Shown here: one piece after another, positions 7,522 to 14,636 of the stretch
How the letters are laid out: each line of letters starts with the position of its first letter
How positions within the stretch are numbered: position 1 is the first letter of the stretch
Notes under the pieces: generated by a model
What the model saw: the letters and a program-made list of their open reading frames with translations, nothing else
Databases searched by the model: none
What the model was told of the DNA's origin: nothing
Source: an uncultured SAR86 cluster bacterium
Lineage (GTDB): Bacteria; Pseudomonadota; Gammaproteobacteria; Magnimaribacterales; D2472
Length of the DNA stretch: 33,306 nt
Assembly: GCA_902627055.1 (NCBI GenBank)
Contig: CACOHS010000010.1
Coordinates: 1 to 33,306, forward strand
Reading direction: 5' to 3'
Made by a program: the position numbers and the translations under genes

Positions 7522-8164
7522 TTTTGGATATGGCTACGGACTTACAGAATCTGGCGCCATTACAATTATTAATTGGGGGGATAATCTTAAAAATGAACCA
7601 GCTTCCCCAGGGCAGCCAATGCCAACAATTCAAGTTCAGCTTAGAGATGAGGATGGGGAAGTGATAGATAAGGACTCAATTGAGGGTGAAATATATGTTA
7701 AAAGCCCCTCAGTTATGCTTGGCTACTATAACAATACTTTTGCTTCTAAAGATTCATTAACTGAGGATAGGTGGCTAAAAACTGGAGATTGGGGATTTAA
7801 GAAAAAATCTCTTTACTATATTTCTTCCAGAAGAACTGATCTGATTTTAAGGGGAGCAGAGAATGTTTACCCGCAGGAGATAGAATTAGTGATAGATTCT
7901 CATGAAGGAGTAGAGGAATCAGCTGTTATTGGAATACCTCATGATGATTTGGGTGAGGAAGTAATGGCAATTGTGTATGCAAAGAAATCTGATGTTGACG
8001 ATTTAGAATTAAGTGCATGGGTGGCAAAAGATCTTGCTGACTTTAAAGTGCCCTCTAAGTGGAAATTTGTTAATTCGCCATTGCCAAGAAATGCTTCCGG
8101 TAAATTGATGAAACATGTTTTAATAGACACATCTAAAAATACAATGGTTGAAGAAAATGAGTGA
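7448..8164 (+). CDS. Acyl-CoA synthetase, C-terminal part after frameshift
   Basis: This continues the same enzyme in the next frame. It begins GGGAPMPPELI, the usual continuation after the VVGG strand, then YGYGLTESG (the acid/adenine loop near 7530), KTGDWGFKK (ribose-binding Asp), the hinge region with ILRGAENVYPQEIE, and the C-terminal NASGKLMK with the catalytic lysine. The GTG at 7448 is only where the open frame begins and is unlikely to be a genuine start, because this piece lacks the P-loop and could not act alone. The stop overlaps the ATG of the next gene (ATGAGTGA), so the operon continues directly. Confidence 0.83.
   Translation: MGGGAPMPPELISRTKDVFPNSKYSFGYGYGLTESGAITIINWGDNLKNEPASPGQPMPTIQVQLRDEDGEVIDKDSIEGEIYVKSPSVMLGYYNNTFASKDSLTEDRWLKTGDWGFKKKSLYYISSRRTDLILRGAENVYPQEIELVIDSHEGVEESAVIGIPHDDLGEEVMAIVYAKKSDVDDLELSAWVAKDLADFKVPSKWKFVNSPLPRNASGKLMKHVLIDTSKNTMVEENE
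7450..7458 (+). repeat. Homopolymer of nine G at the frameshift
   Basis: Nine consecutive G occur in an AT-rich coding region, exactly where the two acyl-CoA synthetase frames should join. Removing one G restores GGT GGG GGG GGT GCA (G-G-G-G-A), which continues into PMPPEL. Such tracts are prone both to sequencing error and to slipped-strand mutation. Confidence 0.9.
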
Positions 8165-8603
8165 TCAAAAAGATCTTTTAAGAGCTCCCTTCGAGCTTGC
8201 TTATAATTATAAGCGTTCAAGTGGTCCTCTCATGTCAAAATTTTTTGATGCCTTAGCAGAACAAAAAATCCTAGGCACAAAAAGCAGCACTGGAAAGGTG
8301 TATGCTCCGGCTGCTGAATTTGATCCAGAGACTCATGAATCATTGAGTGACTTAGTAGAAGTTGGACCTGGCGGAGTGATCGAATCATTTAGTTGGATTG
8401 AAGAGCCAAAACATCATCACTTAATTAAAAATCCATTTGCATTTGCTTTAATCAAATTGGATGGAGCTGATACATCTATGCTCCATATGGTTACCGAATG
8501 TGATGAGGCAGACCTAAAAATTGGATCAAGGGTCTCAGCAAATTGGTCCGCAACTATTGAGAATCGCATAACTGATATTAAATTTTTTACACTAGAAAAA
8601 TGA
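8157..8603 (+). CDS. DUF35 OB-fold protein lacking the zinc ribbon
   Basis: This protein of about 148 aa aligns by eye with the next gene and with the DUF35/OB-fold acyl-CoA-associated family: an N-terminal helix (GPLMSKFFDALAEQKILG), a region where the rubredoxin-like zinc ribbon belongs, and a C-terminal OB fold (GVIESFSWIEEPKHHH, FAFALIKLDGADTSMLHMV, IGSRVSANW). The ribbon region (TKSSTGKVYAPAAEFDPE) contains none of the four cysteines present in its neighbour. In this family the OB fold can help bind CoA and partner thiolase-fold enzymes. ATG 8157 overlaps the preceding stop by 8 bases; an earlier TTG at 8148 is less likely. Confidence 0.8.
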   Translation: MSDQKDLLRAPFELAYNYKRSSGPLMSKFFDALAEQKILGTKSSTGKVYAPAAEFDPETHESLSDLVEVGPGGVIESFSWIEEPKHHHLIKNPFAFALIKLDGADTSMLHMVTECDEADLKIGSRVSANWSATIENRITDIKFFTLEK

Positions 8604-9097
8604 GCGAAGAAGAAAAAAAAGATTACGCTGAGTCTCCAATAAATTTGGAATATCACTATACAGCTGGATCAGCCACCACCCGATTTCTTAATCAAGTTAA
8701 AGAAGGCAAAATTGTAGGCCAGTCATGCCCAAAATGCAGTGCTGTCTATGTACCGCCAAGAGGCAGCTGTCCAAGATGTGGAGTGGCAACAAATATTGAG
8801 GTTCCATTGACTGATAAAGGCTGCATTGAATCATTTACTATTGTGCATATTCCTATTCCAGGTAATCCCATCGTGCCGCCATATGTTTGTGCAATGATCA
8901 GGCTCGATGGTGCTAACATTTCTTTTTTGCATCTCATTCAAGGAATTGATGTTGAAGAAATCAGAATTGGGATGCGTATACAAGCAGTTTGGAAGCCTAA
9001 AGATGAATGGACACATTCGTTAGAGAACATCAAATGGTTTACTCCTATAGATGAACCAGATGTTGATGTTGCAACATTGAGGTTTCAAGAATCATGA
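8600..9097 (+). CDS. DUF35 zinc-ribbon/OB-fold protein
   Basis: This 165-aa protein has the complete DUF35 layout: an N-terminal helix (TRFLNQVKEGKIVGQ), a rubredoxin-like zinc ribbon with Cys43, Cys46, Cys57 and Cys60 (CPKC and CPRC), then the OB fold (GCIESFTIVHIPIPGNP, PPYVCAMIRLDGANISFLH, IGMRIQAVW). Proteins of this family form complexes with thiolase-superfamily enzymes, for example the archaeal thiolase/HMG-CoA synthase assembly and the Ltp2 steroid aldolase with the DUF35 domain of ChsH2. It starts by ATGA overlap with the preceding DUF35 gene and overlaps the following thiolase-fold gene in the same way, consistent with one multi-subunit enzyme. Confidence 0.9.
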   Translation: MSEEEKKDYAESPINLEYHYTAGSATTRFLNQVKEGKIVGQSCPKCSAVYVPPRGSCPRCGVATNIEVPLTDKGCIESFTIVHIPIPGNPIVPPYVCAMIRLDGANISFLHLIQGIDVEEIRIGMRIQAVWKPKDEWTHSLENIKWFTPIDEPDVDVATLRFQES

Positions 9098-10149
9098 AAA
9101 AAGTAGCAATCATAGGATATGCTCAACACCCTATTTTAGAGAACGCGGGAGCTTTAAACGAAGTGGAACTCATCATGCCAGTTGTTCATCAGCTGTTTGA
9201 TGAATTAGGTATAAGTCAAAATAATATAGATTTTACCTGCTCAGGTAGTTGTGATTATTTGCAAGGAGCTGCTTTTGCATTTGTTGAAGGTTTATCTGCC
9301 ATTCAAACCAATCCTCCCATTAAAGAGTCGCATGTAGAAATGGATGCAGCTTGGGCGATGTATGAATCAATGTTAAAAATTCAAATGGGAGATGCAGATA
9401 CTGCATTGATTTATGGATTTGGTAAATCTTCTCCCGGTAGACTCGATTCAATAATTTCATTACAAATGGATCCTTATTACATTTCACCTCTTTGGCCAGA
9501 TCGAGTAAGTTTGGCTGCAATACAGGCAAGGGTGCTGCTTGAAAAAAATATCATAACTCCTGAACAAATGATTACAGCTGTTATTGAGGCAAGAACTAAT
9601 TCTAAAAATAATAAAAATGCACTTGTTACTGAATTGGTGGATAAAGAAGCATATCTAGCAAGTGAGAATATTTCTTCTCCACTCAATGAATTTGATTGTC
9701 CTCCAATATCTGACGGATCTTCTGCCATGATCATTGCCTCAGAAGAAAAAGCATATGAATTCACTGATCATCCTATTTTTATAGAAGGCATCGATCATAG
9801 AATTGAATCATCAAATATAGGCTCACGGGATCTTTCAAAACCTACTGGAATACTGGCTTCAATTGAGAAGTTAAAACTTGAAAAAATAAAATTTGATGTT
9901 GCTGAGTTACATACTCAATTTAGTCATGAGGTGCCTTACTTACAATCCGTTTTAAACCTTAGTGATGTTCCAACAAATTTATCAGGTGGACCATTGGTTG
10001 GTAATGTCATGATGTGTGCAGGTTTGGATGCAATTGGTAAAACTTACGAGTCATTAAAATCCAATGATTTTACAAATGGCCTGGCGCATGCATCCTCTGG
10101 CCCATGTTTACAACATAACATGCTTGTTCATTTGGAGAAAAAATCATGA
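9094..10149 (+). CDS. Thiolase-fold protein without canonical Cys (subunit A)
   Basis: This 351-aa protein opens with a thiolase N-terminus (KKVAIIGYAQHPI) and has thiolase-like segments (GDADTALIYGFGKSS, SDGSSAMIIASEEKA, AELHTQFSHEV, NLSGGPLVGNVMMCAG). Where thiolases carry the nucleophilic Cys, the sequence reads SHVEMDAAWAMYES (residues 79-92) with no cysteine, and the GHPxG histidine motif reads GGPLVGNVMM. It is therefore unlikely to be an ordinary thiolase. Cys-less thiolase-fold proteins such as Ltp2 act as retro-aldolases on acyl-CoA with a DUF35 partner. It overlaps its neighbours on both sides by ATGA and is shorter than the second thiolase-fold protein, suggesting a heteromer. Confidence 0.82.
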   Translation: MKKVAIIGYAQHPILENAGALNEVELIMPVVHQLFDELGISQNNIDFTCSGSCDYLQGAAFAFVEGLSAIQTNPPIKESHVEMDAAWAMYESMLKIQMGDADTALIYGFGKSSPGRLDSIISLQMDPYYISPLWPDRVSLAAIQARVLLEKNIITPEQMITAVIEARTNSKNNKNALVTELVDKEAYLASENISSPLNEFDCPPISDGSSAMIIASEEKAYEFTDHPIFIEGIDHRIESSNIGSRDLSKPTGILASIEKLKLEKIKFDVAELHTQFSHEVPYLQSVLNLSDVPTNLSGGPLVGNVMMCAGLDAIGKTYESLKSNDFTNGLAHASSGPCLQHNMLVHLEKKS

Positions 10150-11294
10150 TTCAGGCTGGTGTAATTGGAGTTGGACAAACTAAATATGATGCCAAAAGAA
10201 GGGATGTATCCATGGGTGGATTAGTCCGAGAGGCAATAGATAATGCCATGTTAGCTGCTAATGTTGAATGGGACGCTATAGACGCTGTTATATTAGGTAA
10301 AGCACCAGACATGTTTGAGGGTGTAGTTATGCCTGAGTTATATTTAGCCGATGCTATTGGAGCTGTTGGTAAGCCGGTCCTCCGAGTCCATACTGCTGGT
10401 AGTGTTGGAGGTAGCACAGGTGTTATTGCCGCTACTCATGTTTGTTCAGGACAATTTAAAACAGTTTTAACTGTAACATTTGAAAAACAATCTGAATCAA
10501 ATGCAACGTGGGCATTATCCCCACGTTACCCTTATTCTCCTCATATCAATGCAGGTGCTGGGGGATACTTTGCTCCATTTATTAGAGAGTACATTCGTAG
10601 ATACGATGCTCCAGAACATATTGGTTGGAAAGTTGCAGTTAAAGATCGTTTGAATGCACTCAAGAATCCACTAGCCCATCTTCATATTCCAGGGATAGAT
10701 GAAAAAATGGTAAGTGATACACCTATGCTTTGGGAGCCATTAAGATATCTTGAGAGTTGCCCATCGTCCGATGGAGCTTGTGCCATGGTAATTACATCCA
10801 AAGATCTTGTGGGCTCAAGAGATGTTGCATGGATAAAAGGAATGGCTGTTAGATCTGAGGGTACTTTGTCCGCAGGCAGAGATGAGGTCAATCCTCAGGC
10901 AGGAATTGATTGCGCAAAAGATATCTACGATCAGGCAGGCATAACTAATCCATACAAGGAAATTGATTGTGCAGAAATTTATGTTCCATTTTCTTGGTAT
11001 GAGCCAATGTGGTTGGAAAATTTAGGATTTTGTGATCTAGGAGAAGGATGGAAACTGACCGACCAAGATGCAACAGCCATAGATGGAGAAATACCTTTTA
11101 ATATGTCTGGTGGAGTTATGTCGTCCAATCCAATTGGAGCATCGGGCATGATTCGTTTTGGTGAAGCAGCCTTACAAGTTATGGGTAAGGCAAATGACCA
11201 TCAAGTTGAGGATGCGAAAGTTGCAATGGGACATGCTTATGGTGGAGCTGCACAATTTTTTGCGATGTGGATAGTCTCATCATCACTTGATTAG
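10146..11294 (+). CDS. Thiolase-fold protein without canonical Cys (subunit B)
   Basis: This 382-aa protein belongs to the thiolase domain/SCP-x-like group. It starts IQAGVIGVGQTKYDAKRRD and has the core strand PVLRVHTAGSVGGSTGVIAA at residues 77-96, where HTAGSVGGS takes the place of the nucleophilic-cysteine segment. It then has SCPSSDGACAMVITS, the CAEIYVPFSWYEP segment, and MSSNPIGASG in place of the GHPxGASG histidine motif (His replaced by Asn). The C-terminal Cys-x-Gly motif also appears to be missing (MGHAYGGAAQFF). These changes argue for retro-aldol or related CoA-ester chemistry rather than thiolysis. It probably pairs with subunit A and the two DUF35 proteins encoded immediately upstream. 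Confidence 0.85.
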   Translation: MIQAGVIGVGQTKYDAKRRDVSMGGLVREAIDNAMLAANVEWDAIDAVILGKAPDMFEGVVMPELYLADAIGAVGKPVLRVHTAGSVGGSTGVIAATHVCSGQFKTVLTVTFEKQSESNATWALSPRYPYSPHINAGAGGYFAPFIREYIRRYDAPEHIGWKVAVKDRLNALKNPLAHLHIPGIDEKMVSDTPMLWEPLRYLESCPSSDGACAMVITSKDLVGSRDVAWIKGMAVRSEGTLSAGRDEVNPQAGIDCAKDIYDQAGITNPYKEIDCAEIYVPFSWYEPMWLENLGFCDLGEGWKLTDQDATAIDGEIPFNMSGGVMSSNPIGASGMIRFGEAALQVMGKANDHQVEDAKVAMGHAYGGAAQFFAMWIVSSSLD

Positions 11295-11307
11295 TTAGGA
11301 GATATTA

Positions 11308-12105
11308 ATGAATACAGAGCATGCGATTGTAGAAGAAAAAGGCCACATCATGGTCATTACACTTAATCGTCCTGAAAAAAGAAATGCGTTAAGTCCAGGC
11401 ATGTTACTGACTGTATATGAAGCTTGGAGAAAACTCGATGAAGATTCTAATTTAAGATGCGCTGTCTTGACTGGTGCAGGCGGTACTTTTTGCTCTGGGG
11501 CTGACCTAAGTGCTATGAAGGATGGAAATGAAGATTCTGAGATGATGGAAAAATTAAAAGAAATTCCTGATTTACATTGGCAATCTTTATTAAGGCACAA
11601 CAGGCCTAATAAACCAATTATTGCAGCAGTTGAGGGTTTTGCACTTGCTGGAGGTACAGAGATTTTACAGGGTACAGATATTAGAGTTGCAGGAAAAAGT
11701 GCTGTATTTGGTTTAACAGAACCCTTAAGGGGCTTATTTCCATTAGGTGGATCGACCGTTCGACTTAGAAGGCAAATTCCTTATACTCTGGCAGCAGAAG
11801 CATTGTTAACTGGGAGGAGAATTTCCTCTGAAGAAGCATTAAGATTTGGGCTAATTGGTCATATCGTAGATGACGGAACTGCGCTAGATAAAGCTATGGA
11901 AATTGCAGAAACCGTTAGTGCAAATGCGCCATTATCTATTCAGGCAATCGTTAAATCTTTAAGAGAAATCGATGAGAGCTATCAAGAATCAGAAGCATTG
12001 GAAAAAGAATTAGAAATAGGGCAGCCCGTTTTTTCGACAGAAGATATGATGGAAGGCCTGACTGCTTTTGCAGAAAAAAGAAAACCAAATTTCAAAGGTA
12101 AGTGA
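11308..12105 (+). CDS. Enoyl-CoA hydratase/isomerase family (crotonase) 1
   Basis: This 265-aa crotonase has NRPEKRNALSPGML near residue 20, the first oxyanion-hole region FCSGADLSAM near 67, the second EGFALAGGTEIL near 108, and the region AVFGLTEPLRGLFPLGGS. Crotonases hydrate, isomerise or cleave CoA thioesters; the exact reaction is not fixed by the motifs. The ATG follows a good ribosome-binding site (AGGAG 7 nt upstream). It lies 13 nt after the thiolase-fold gene and overlaps the next crotonase by 4 bases (GTGA), so it belongs to the same acyl-CoA catabolic operon. Confidence 0.92.
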   Translation: MNTEHAIVEEKGHIMVITLNRPEKRNALSPGMLLTVYEAWRKLDEDSNLRCAVLTGAGGTFCSGADLSAMKDGNEDSEMMEKLKEIPDLHWQSLLRHNRPNKPIIAAVEGFALAGGTEILQGTDIRVAGKSAVFGLTEPLRGLFPLGGSTVRLRRQIPYTLAAEALLTGRRISSEEALRFGLIGHIVDDGTALDKAMEIAETVSANAPLSIQAIVKSLREIDESYQESEALEKELEIGQPVFSTEDMMEGLTAFAEKRKPNFKGK

Positions 12106-12836
12106 GTAAACTTTTAATTGAGACCGAAGAAGGTATTCGTACCTTAATCTTTAATCGCCCTGAAAAAAAGAATGCATTTGATGCCGAATTGTGGGGGATG
12201 TTTAGGGACGAGCTAAATCTAGCAAGCGACGATCCTGACATCTATTCTGTGATTGTAACTGGTTCGTCCAATACTTTTTCTTCGGGCGTTGATCTTAGTA
12301 GCATGATGGGAGATGGGGGTGCCGAATATGAAGAGCCATTTGAAACTTGTATCGATGCATTAATAAATTTTAAAAAACCATTAATAGGAGCTGTTGAGGG
12401 AGCTGCCGTAGGCGGAGGTGCAACCATTTTATTGCATTTTGATGCTGTTTTTATATCTCCTAATACAAAAATAAAATATCCATTTTCTGAATTAGGCCTA
12501 GCTCCTGAGGTTGGTAGTTCTTATTTATTATTTCAGGCACTGGGATATCAACAAGCTGCTCAACTTTTGTTCCAATCCAAAATCATTGATGGAACTAAAT
12601 ATTATGAATTAGGTCTAGCCAAATATGTTGGCGATGATTTTCTAGATCAAGCCAATAGCTATGCACGAGATTTAAAGGAACAATCACTCAGTTCAATTAT
12701 TGAAACTAAAGCAATCTTAAAATCATTTATGTCAGAGGATCTTGCCAAAGCTCGTAAAATGGAAACCAAAGCAATGAAAAAATTATTTGGTTCTGAGGAT
12801 AACTTAAAAGCAGTAGAAAAGTTTTTTAATAAATAA
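12102..12836 (+). CDS. Enoyl-CoA hydratase/isomerase family (crotonase) 2
   Basis: This 244-aa crotonase is distinct from its neighbour. It shows IFNRPEKKNAFDAELW, the oxyanion-hole region FSSGVDLSSMMG, the second oxyanion site EGAAVGGGATIL, and FSELGLAPEVGSSYLLFQALG, a pattern often seen in enoyl-CoA isomerase-like members. It begins with GTG at 12102, overlapping the preceding stop, so translation is coupled. Two different crotonases side by side suggest successive hydration and isomerisation or ring/side-chain steps on one substrate (inference). Only 12 nt separate it from the DedA gene. Confidence 0.9.
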   Translation: MSKLLIETEEGIRTLIFNRPEKKNAFDAELWGMFRDELNLASDDPDIYSVIVTGSSNTFSSGVDLSSMMGDGGAEYEEPFETCIDALINFKKPLIGAVEGAAVGGGATILLHFDAVFISPNTKIKYPFSELGLAPEVGSSYLLFQALGYQQAAQLLFQSKIIDGTKYYELGLAKYVGDDFLDQANSYARDLKEQSLSSIIETKAILKSFMSEDLAKARKMETKAMKKLFGSEDNLKAVEKFFNK

Positions 12837-12848
12837 AATTAATAACTT

Positions 12849-13355
12849 ATGTCATTTGAAAGAATTCAAATATTTTTAGAATCTAATCCAGAATATGGTT
12901 GGATGCTTGTTTTCTTATTTGGTTTCATGGAATCAATGATTATCACAGGTAGCTTTATGCCAAGCGCTATTCTTTTTTCTTTGTGTATCTATTTGTATAA
13001 CATTGAATTATTAACCTTGCCATGGATATGCGGAATTGCACTTTTAGGCTCCCATGTTGGTGATGTCGGAGGATTTTTAGTTGGTAAATCCCTTGGACCT
13101 ACTTTGTTAAATTCAAATTTTATTAAAAAAAGACAAAAGGCTCTTCACAGAACACAAAAATTTTTAGATCGCTTTGGACCCTATACAGTTTTAGTTGGAA
13201 GATTTATTCCCGCAATAAGACCCTTGGTGCCTTTTATGCTTGGAGTGACCGATCTAAAATTAAAAAGATTTTATGTCGCTGATTTAATTGCTTGTACTTT
13301 ATGGGCTATTGCTTTAGCCTTGCTTGTAGTTTCAGTAGGCTCTATATTTAAATAA
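12849..13355 (+). CDS. DedA family membrane protein
   Basis: This 168-aa polytopic membrane protein shows DedA/SNARE-associated (VTT domain) signatures: MESMIITGSFMPSAI near residue 30, GSHVGDVGGFLVGKSLGP near 67, the conserved FLDRFGPYTVLVGRFIPAIR with its F/GRF-x-P-x-x-R core, and FMLGVTDLKLKRFYVADLIA. DedA proteins are needed for membrane homeostasis, and members of the family include undecaprenyl-phosphate flippases. It is slightly shorter than the usual 190-220 aa. It sits at the end of the CoA operon, but probably has an unrelated general role. Confidence 0.9.
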   Translation: MSFERIQIFLESNPEYGWMLVFLFGFMESMIITGSFMPSAILFSLCIYLYNIELLTLPWICGIALLGSHVGDVGGFLVGKSLGPTLLNSNFIKKRQKALHRTQKFLDRFGPYTVLVGRFIPAIRPLVPFMLGVTDLKLKRFYVADLIACTLWAIALALLVVSVGSIFK

Positions 13356-13357
13356 TT

Positions 13358-13546
13358 ATGATGACTTTAGTAATATTATTCTTATCTATTATTGCTCTTC
13401 TTTTCCTGGTTCAGCAATTATTAAAGAATTCACCTGAGGGTAAATTCTTAAAATCCTTAAGAGATTTGCTGATTATAGTTTTAGCATTGGGAATTTCTGC
13501 TGGTGTATTCTATGTTGGCTTAAGGCTGTTTAGGTTTTTGATATAA
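13358..13546 (+). CDS. 62-aa small two-helix membrane protein
   Basis: No family is recognised. The protein has two hydrophobic segments, one at the N-terminus (VILFLSIIALLFLVQQLL) and one in the C-terminal half (LLIIVLALGISAGVFYVGL), joined by a short charged loop (KNSPEGKFLKSLRD) and ending with basic residues. It starts 2 nt after the DedA stop and ends 4 nt before hinT, so it is clearly within the transcription unit. Its tight coupling to DedA makes a shared membrane role possible. Confidence 0.65.
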   Translation: MMTLVILFLSIIALLFLVQQLLKNSPEGKFLKSLRDLLIIVLALGISAGVFYVGLRLFRFLI

Positions 13547-13550
13547 ATTT

Positions 13551-13889
13551 ATGGAAACATTGTTCACAAAAATTATTAATAAAGAAATCCCTGCCGATAT
13601 TATTTTTGAGGATGATTTATCTCTTGTGTTTAAAGACATCAATCCGCAAGCACCCACTCATTTATTAATCATTCCAAAAAAACCTATTCCTAAGCTATCC
13701 GATGCCTCAGAAGAAGATAAAGAGTTGCTTGGACATTTAATGTGGGTTGCTGGAGAGATATCTCGAGAACTTGGTTTGGATGAAACTTTTAGATTGGTTA
13801 CAAATAATGGAGCCAAAGCAGGTCAAAGTGTTTTTCACCTTCATTTGCATTTATTAAGCGGCAGACCACTTCAATGGCCACCTGGGTAG
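13551..13889 (+). CDS. hinT: HIT family protein (HinT-like purine nucleoside phosphoramidase)
   Basis: This 112-aa protein is the usual size of HinT. It starts LFTKIINKEIPADIIFEDD, has VFKDINPQAPTHLLIIPK, NNGAKAGQSVFHLHLHLLSG with the histidine triad His96, His98 and His100, and ends PLQWPPG, the conserved C-terminal tail of bacterial HinT. HinT hydrolyses adenosine phosphoramidates and related aminoacyl-AMP adducts in the cytoplasm. It lies between a small membrane protein and a SnoaL-like gene with spacings of 4 and 3 nt. Confidence 0.95.
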   Translation: METLFTKIINKEIPADIIFEDDLSLVFKDINPQAPTHLLIIPKKPIPKLSDASEEDKELLGHLMWVAGEISRELGLDETFRLVTNNGAKAGQSVFHLHLHLLSGRPLQWPPG

Positions 13890-13892
13890 TGA

Positions 13893-14507
13893 ATGTCGAT
13901 TGAAAAAAGAATAGATCGACTCGAATCACTTGATGAAATTAGGCAATTAGCTGCTAAGTATTCTGTAACTCTAGACATGCGAGATATTGACATGCATGTA
14001 AATCTTTTTGTTCCAGATGTTCGAGTAGGTAAAGAGAAGAGTGGTCGTCAAGCCCTAAAGAAATGGGCTGATGCAACTTTTAGAGATAAATTTACAGGAA
14101 CTTCTCATCATATAGGAAATCACATCATTGATTTTGAGACACCTGATTCAGCAATCGGCTTGGTCTATTCAAAAAATGAACATGAAACTGATAATGAGTG
14201 GGTTATTATGCAAATGCTTTATTGGGATTCATATCAAAGAGTTAATGGAACATGGCTTTTTAAAAAAAGACTTCCGATGTACTGGTATGCAACTGATTTA
14301 AACAAACCACCTCTGGGTGATAAAAAAATGCGCTGGCCAGATGAAGAAAGCTATGAGGGATTTTTCCATGACTTATTTCCTTCTTGGAAAGAGTTTTGGA
14401 GTAGTGATTATATTCGAGACAATGATGTATCAGAGCCGGTTGAAGCAAATAAGTTTCTAAAAGCTATAAGGCGCGGCTCAAAACCTGGAAAATTAAAAGT
14501 TAAATAA
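13893..14507 (+). CDS. SnoaL-like (NTF2-fold) protein
   Basis: This 204-aa protein starts with the SnoaL_4-type N-terminus (IEKRIDRLESLDEIRQLAAKY), followed by VTLDMRDIDMHVNLFVPDVR, then SHHIGNHIIDFE and YWDSYQRVNGTWLFKKR, with an extra C-terminal extension of about 60 residues (RWPDEESYEGFFHDLFPSW). The fold houses cyclases, dehydratases and isomerases acting on polycyclic or aromatic compounds. It is the last gene of the long operon begun by the acyl-CoA synthetase, which fits an enzyme for that pathway. Its 3' end overlaps by 15 bases a small ORF on the opposite strand. Confidence 0.8.
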   Translation: MSIEKRIDRLESLDEIRQLAAKYSVTLDMRDIDMHVNLFVPDVRVGKEKSGRQALKKWADATFRDKFTGTSHHIGNHIIDFETPDSAIGLVYSKNEHETDNEWVIMQMLYWDSYQRVNGTWLFKKRLPMYWYATDLNKPPLGDKKMRWPDEESYEGFFHDLFPSWKEFWSSDYIRDNDVSEPVEANKFLKAIRRGSKPGKLKVK

Positions 14508-14597
14508 ATAGGCTACAATACCTAACATAAATACAAACCCACCTATGCCGATAACAAATAGTCCTAAACTTTTCATTGTTTGTGTATCTTCATCCAT
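14493..14597 (-). CDS. 34-aa single-span membrane protein, hypothetical
   Basis: This is a short minus-strand ORF in the gap between two longer genes. It has an acidic start (MDEDTQTMKSLG) and one hydrophobic helix (LFVIGIGGFVFMLGIVAYLF) ending in AsnPhe. No family is recognised. Support comes from a promoter directly upstream: TTGATT (14628-14633), 18-nt spacer, TATACT (14604-14609), with 6 nt from the -10 to the ATG, so it should be leaderless. The layout (acidic N-terminus, one C-terminal helix) is typical of small regulatory or assembly subunits of membrane complexes. It could still be chance, given its length. Confidence 0.5.
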   Translation of the reverse strand: MDEDTQTMKSLGLFVIGIGGFVFMLGIVAYLFNF

Positions 14598-14603
14598 ACA
14601 GTA

Positions 14604-14633
14604 AGTATAACCACCTAATAATTCTTTAATCAA
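14604..14633 (-). promoter_or_regulatory. Promoter of the 34-aa ORF, leaderless layout
   Basis: On the minus strand TTGATT (14628-14633), an 18-nt spacer and TATACT (14604-14609) precede the ATG at 14597 by 6 nt. The -35 overlaps the -10 of the divergent MBL gene. Confidence 0.5.
14625..14630 (+). promoter_or_regulatory. Possible -10 of the MBL-fold gene, leaderless layout
   Basis: TTTAAT ends 6 nt before the ATG at 14637. The matching -35 region (around 14602-14607) is poor. No Shine-Dalgarno is present upstream of the ATG, consistent with a leaderless start. Confidence 0.35.
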
Positions 14634-14636
14634 ATT

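Noticed and set aside
8148-8156. TTG start for the first DUF35 gene
   Set aside because: ATG 8157 is 9 bases downstream, overlaps the stop of the previous gene in the usual operon fashion and needs no extra residues.
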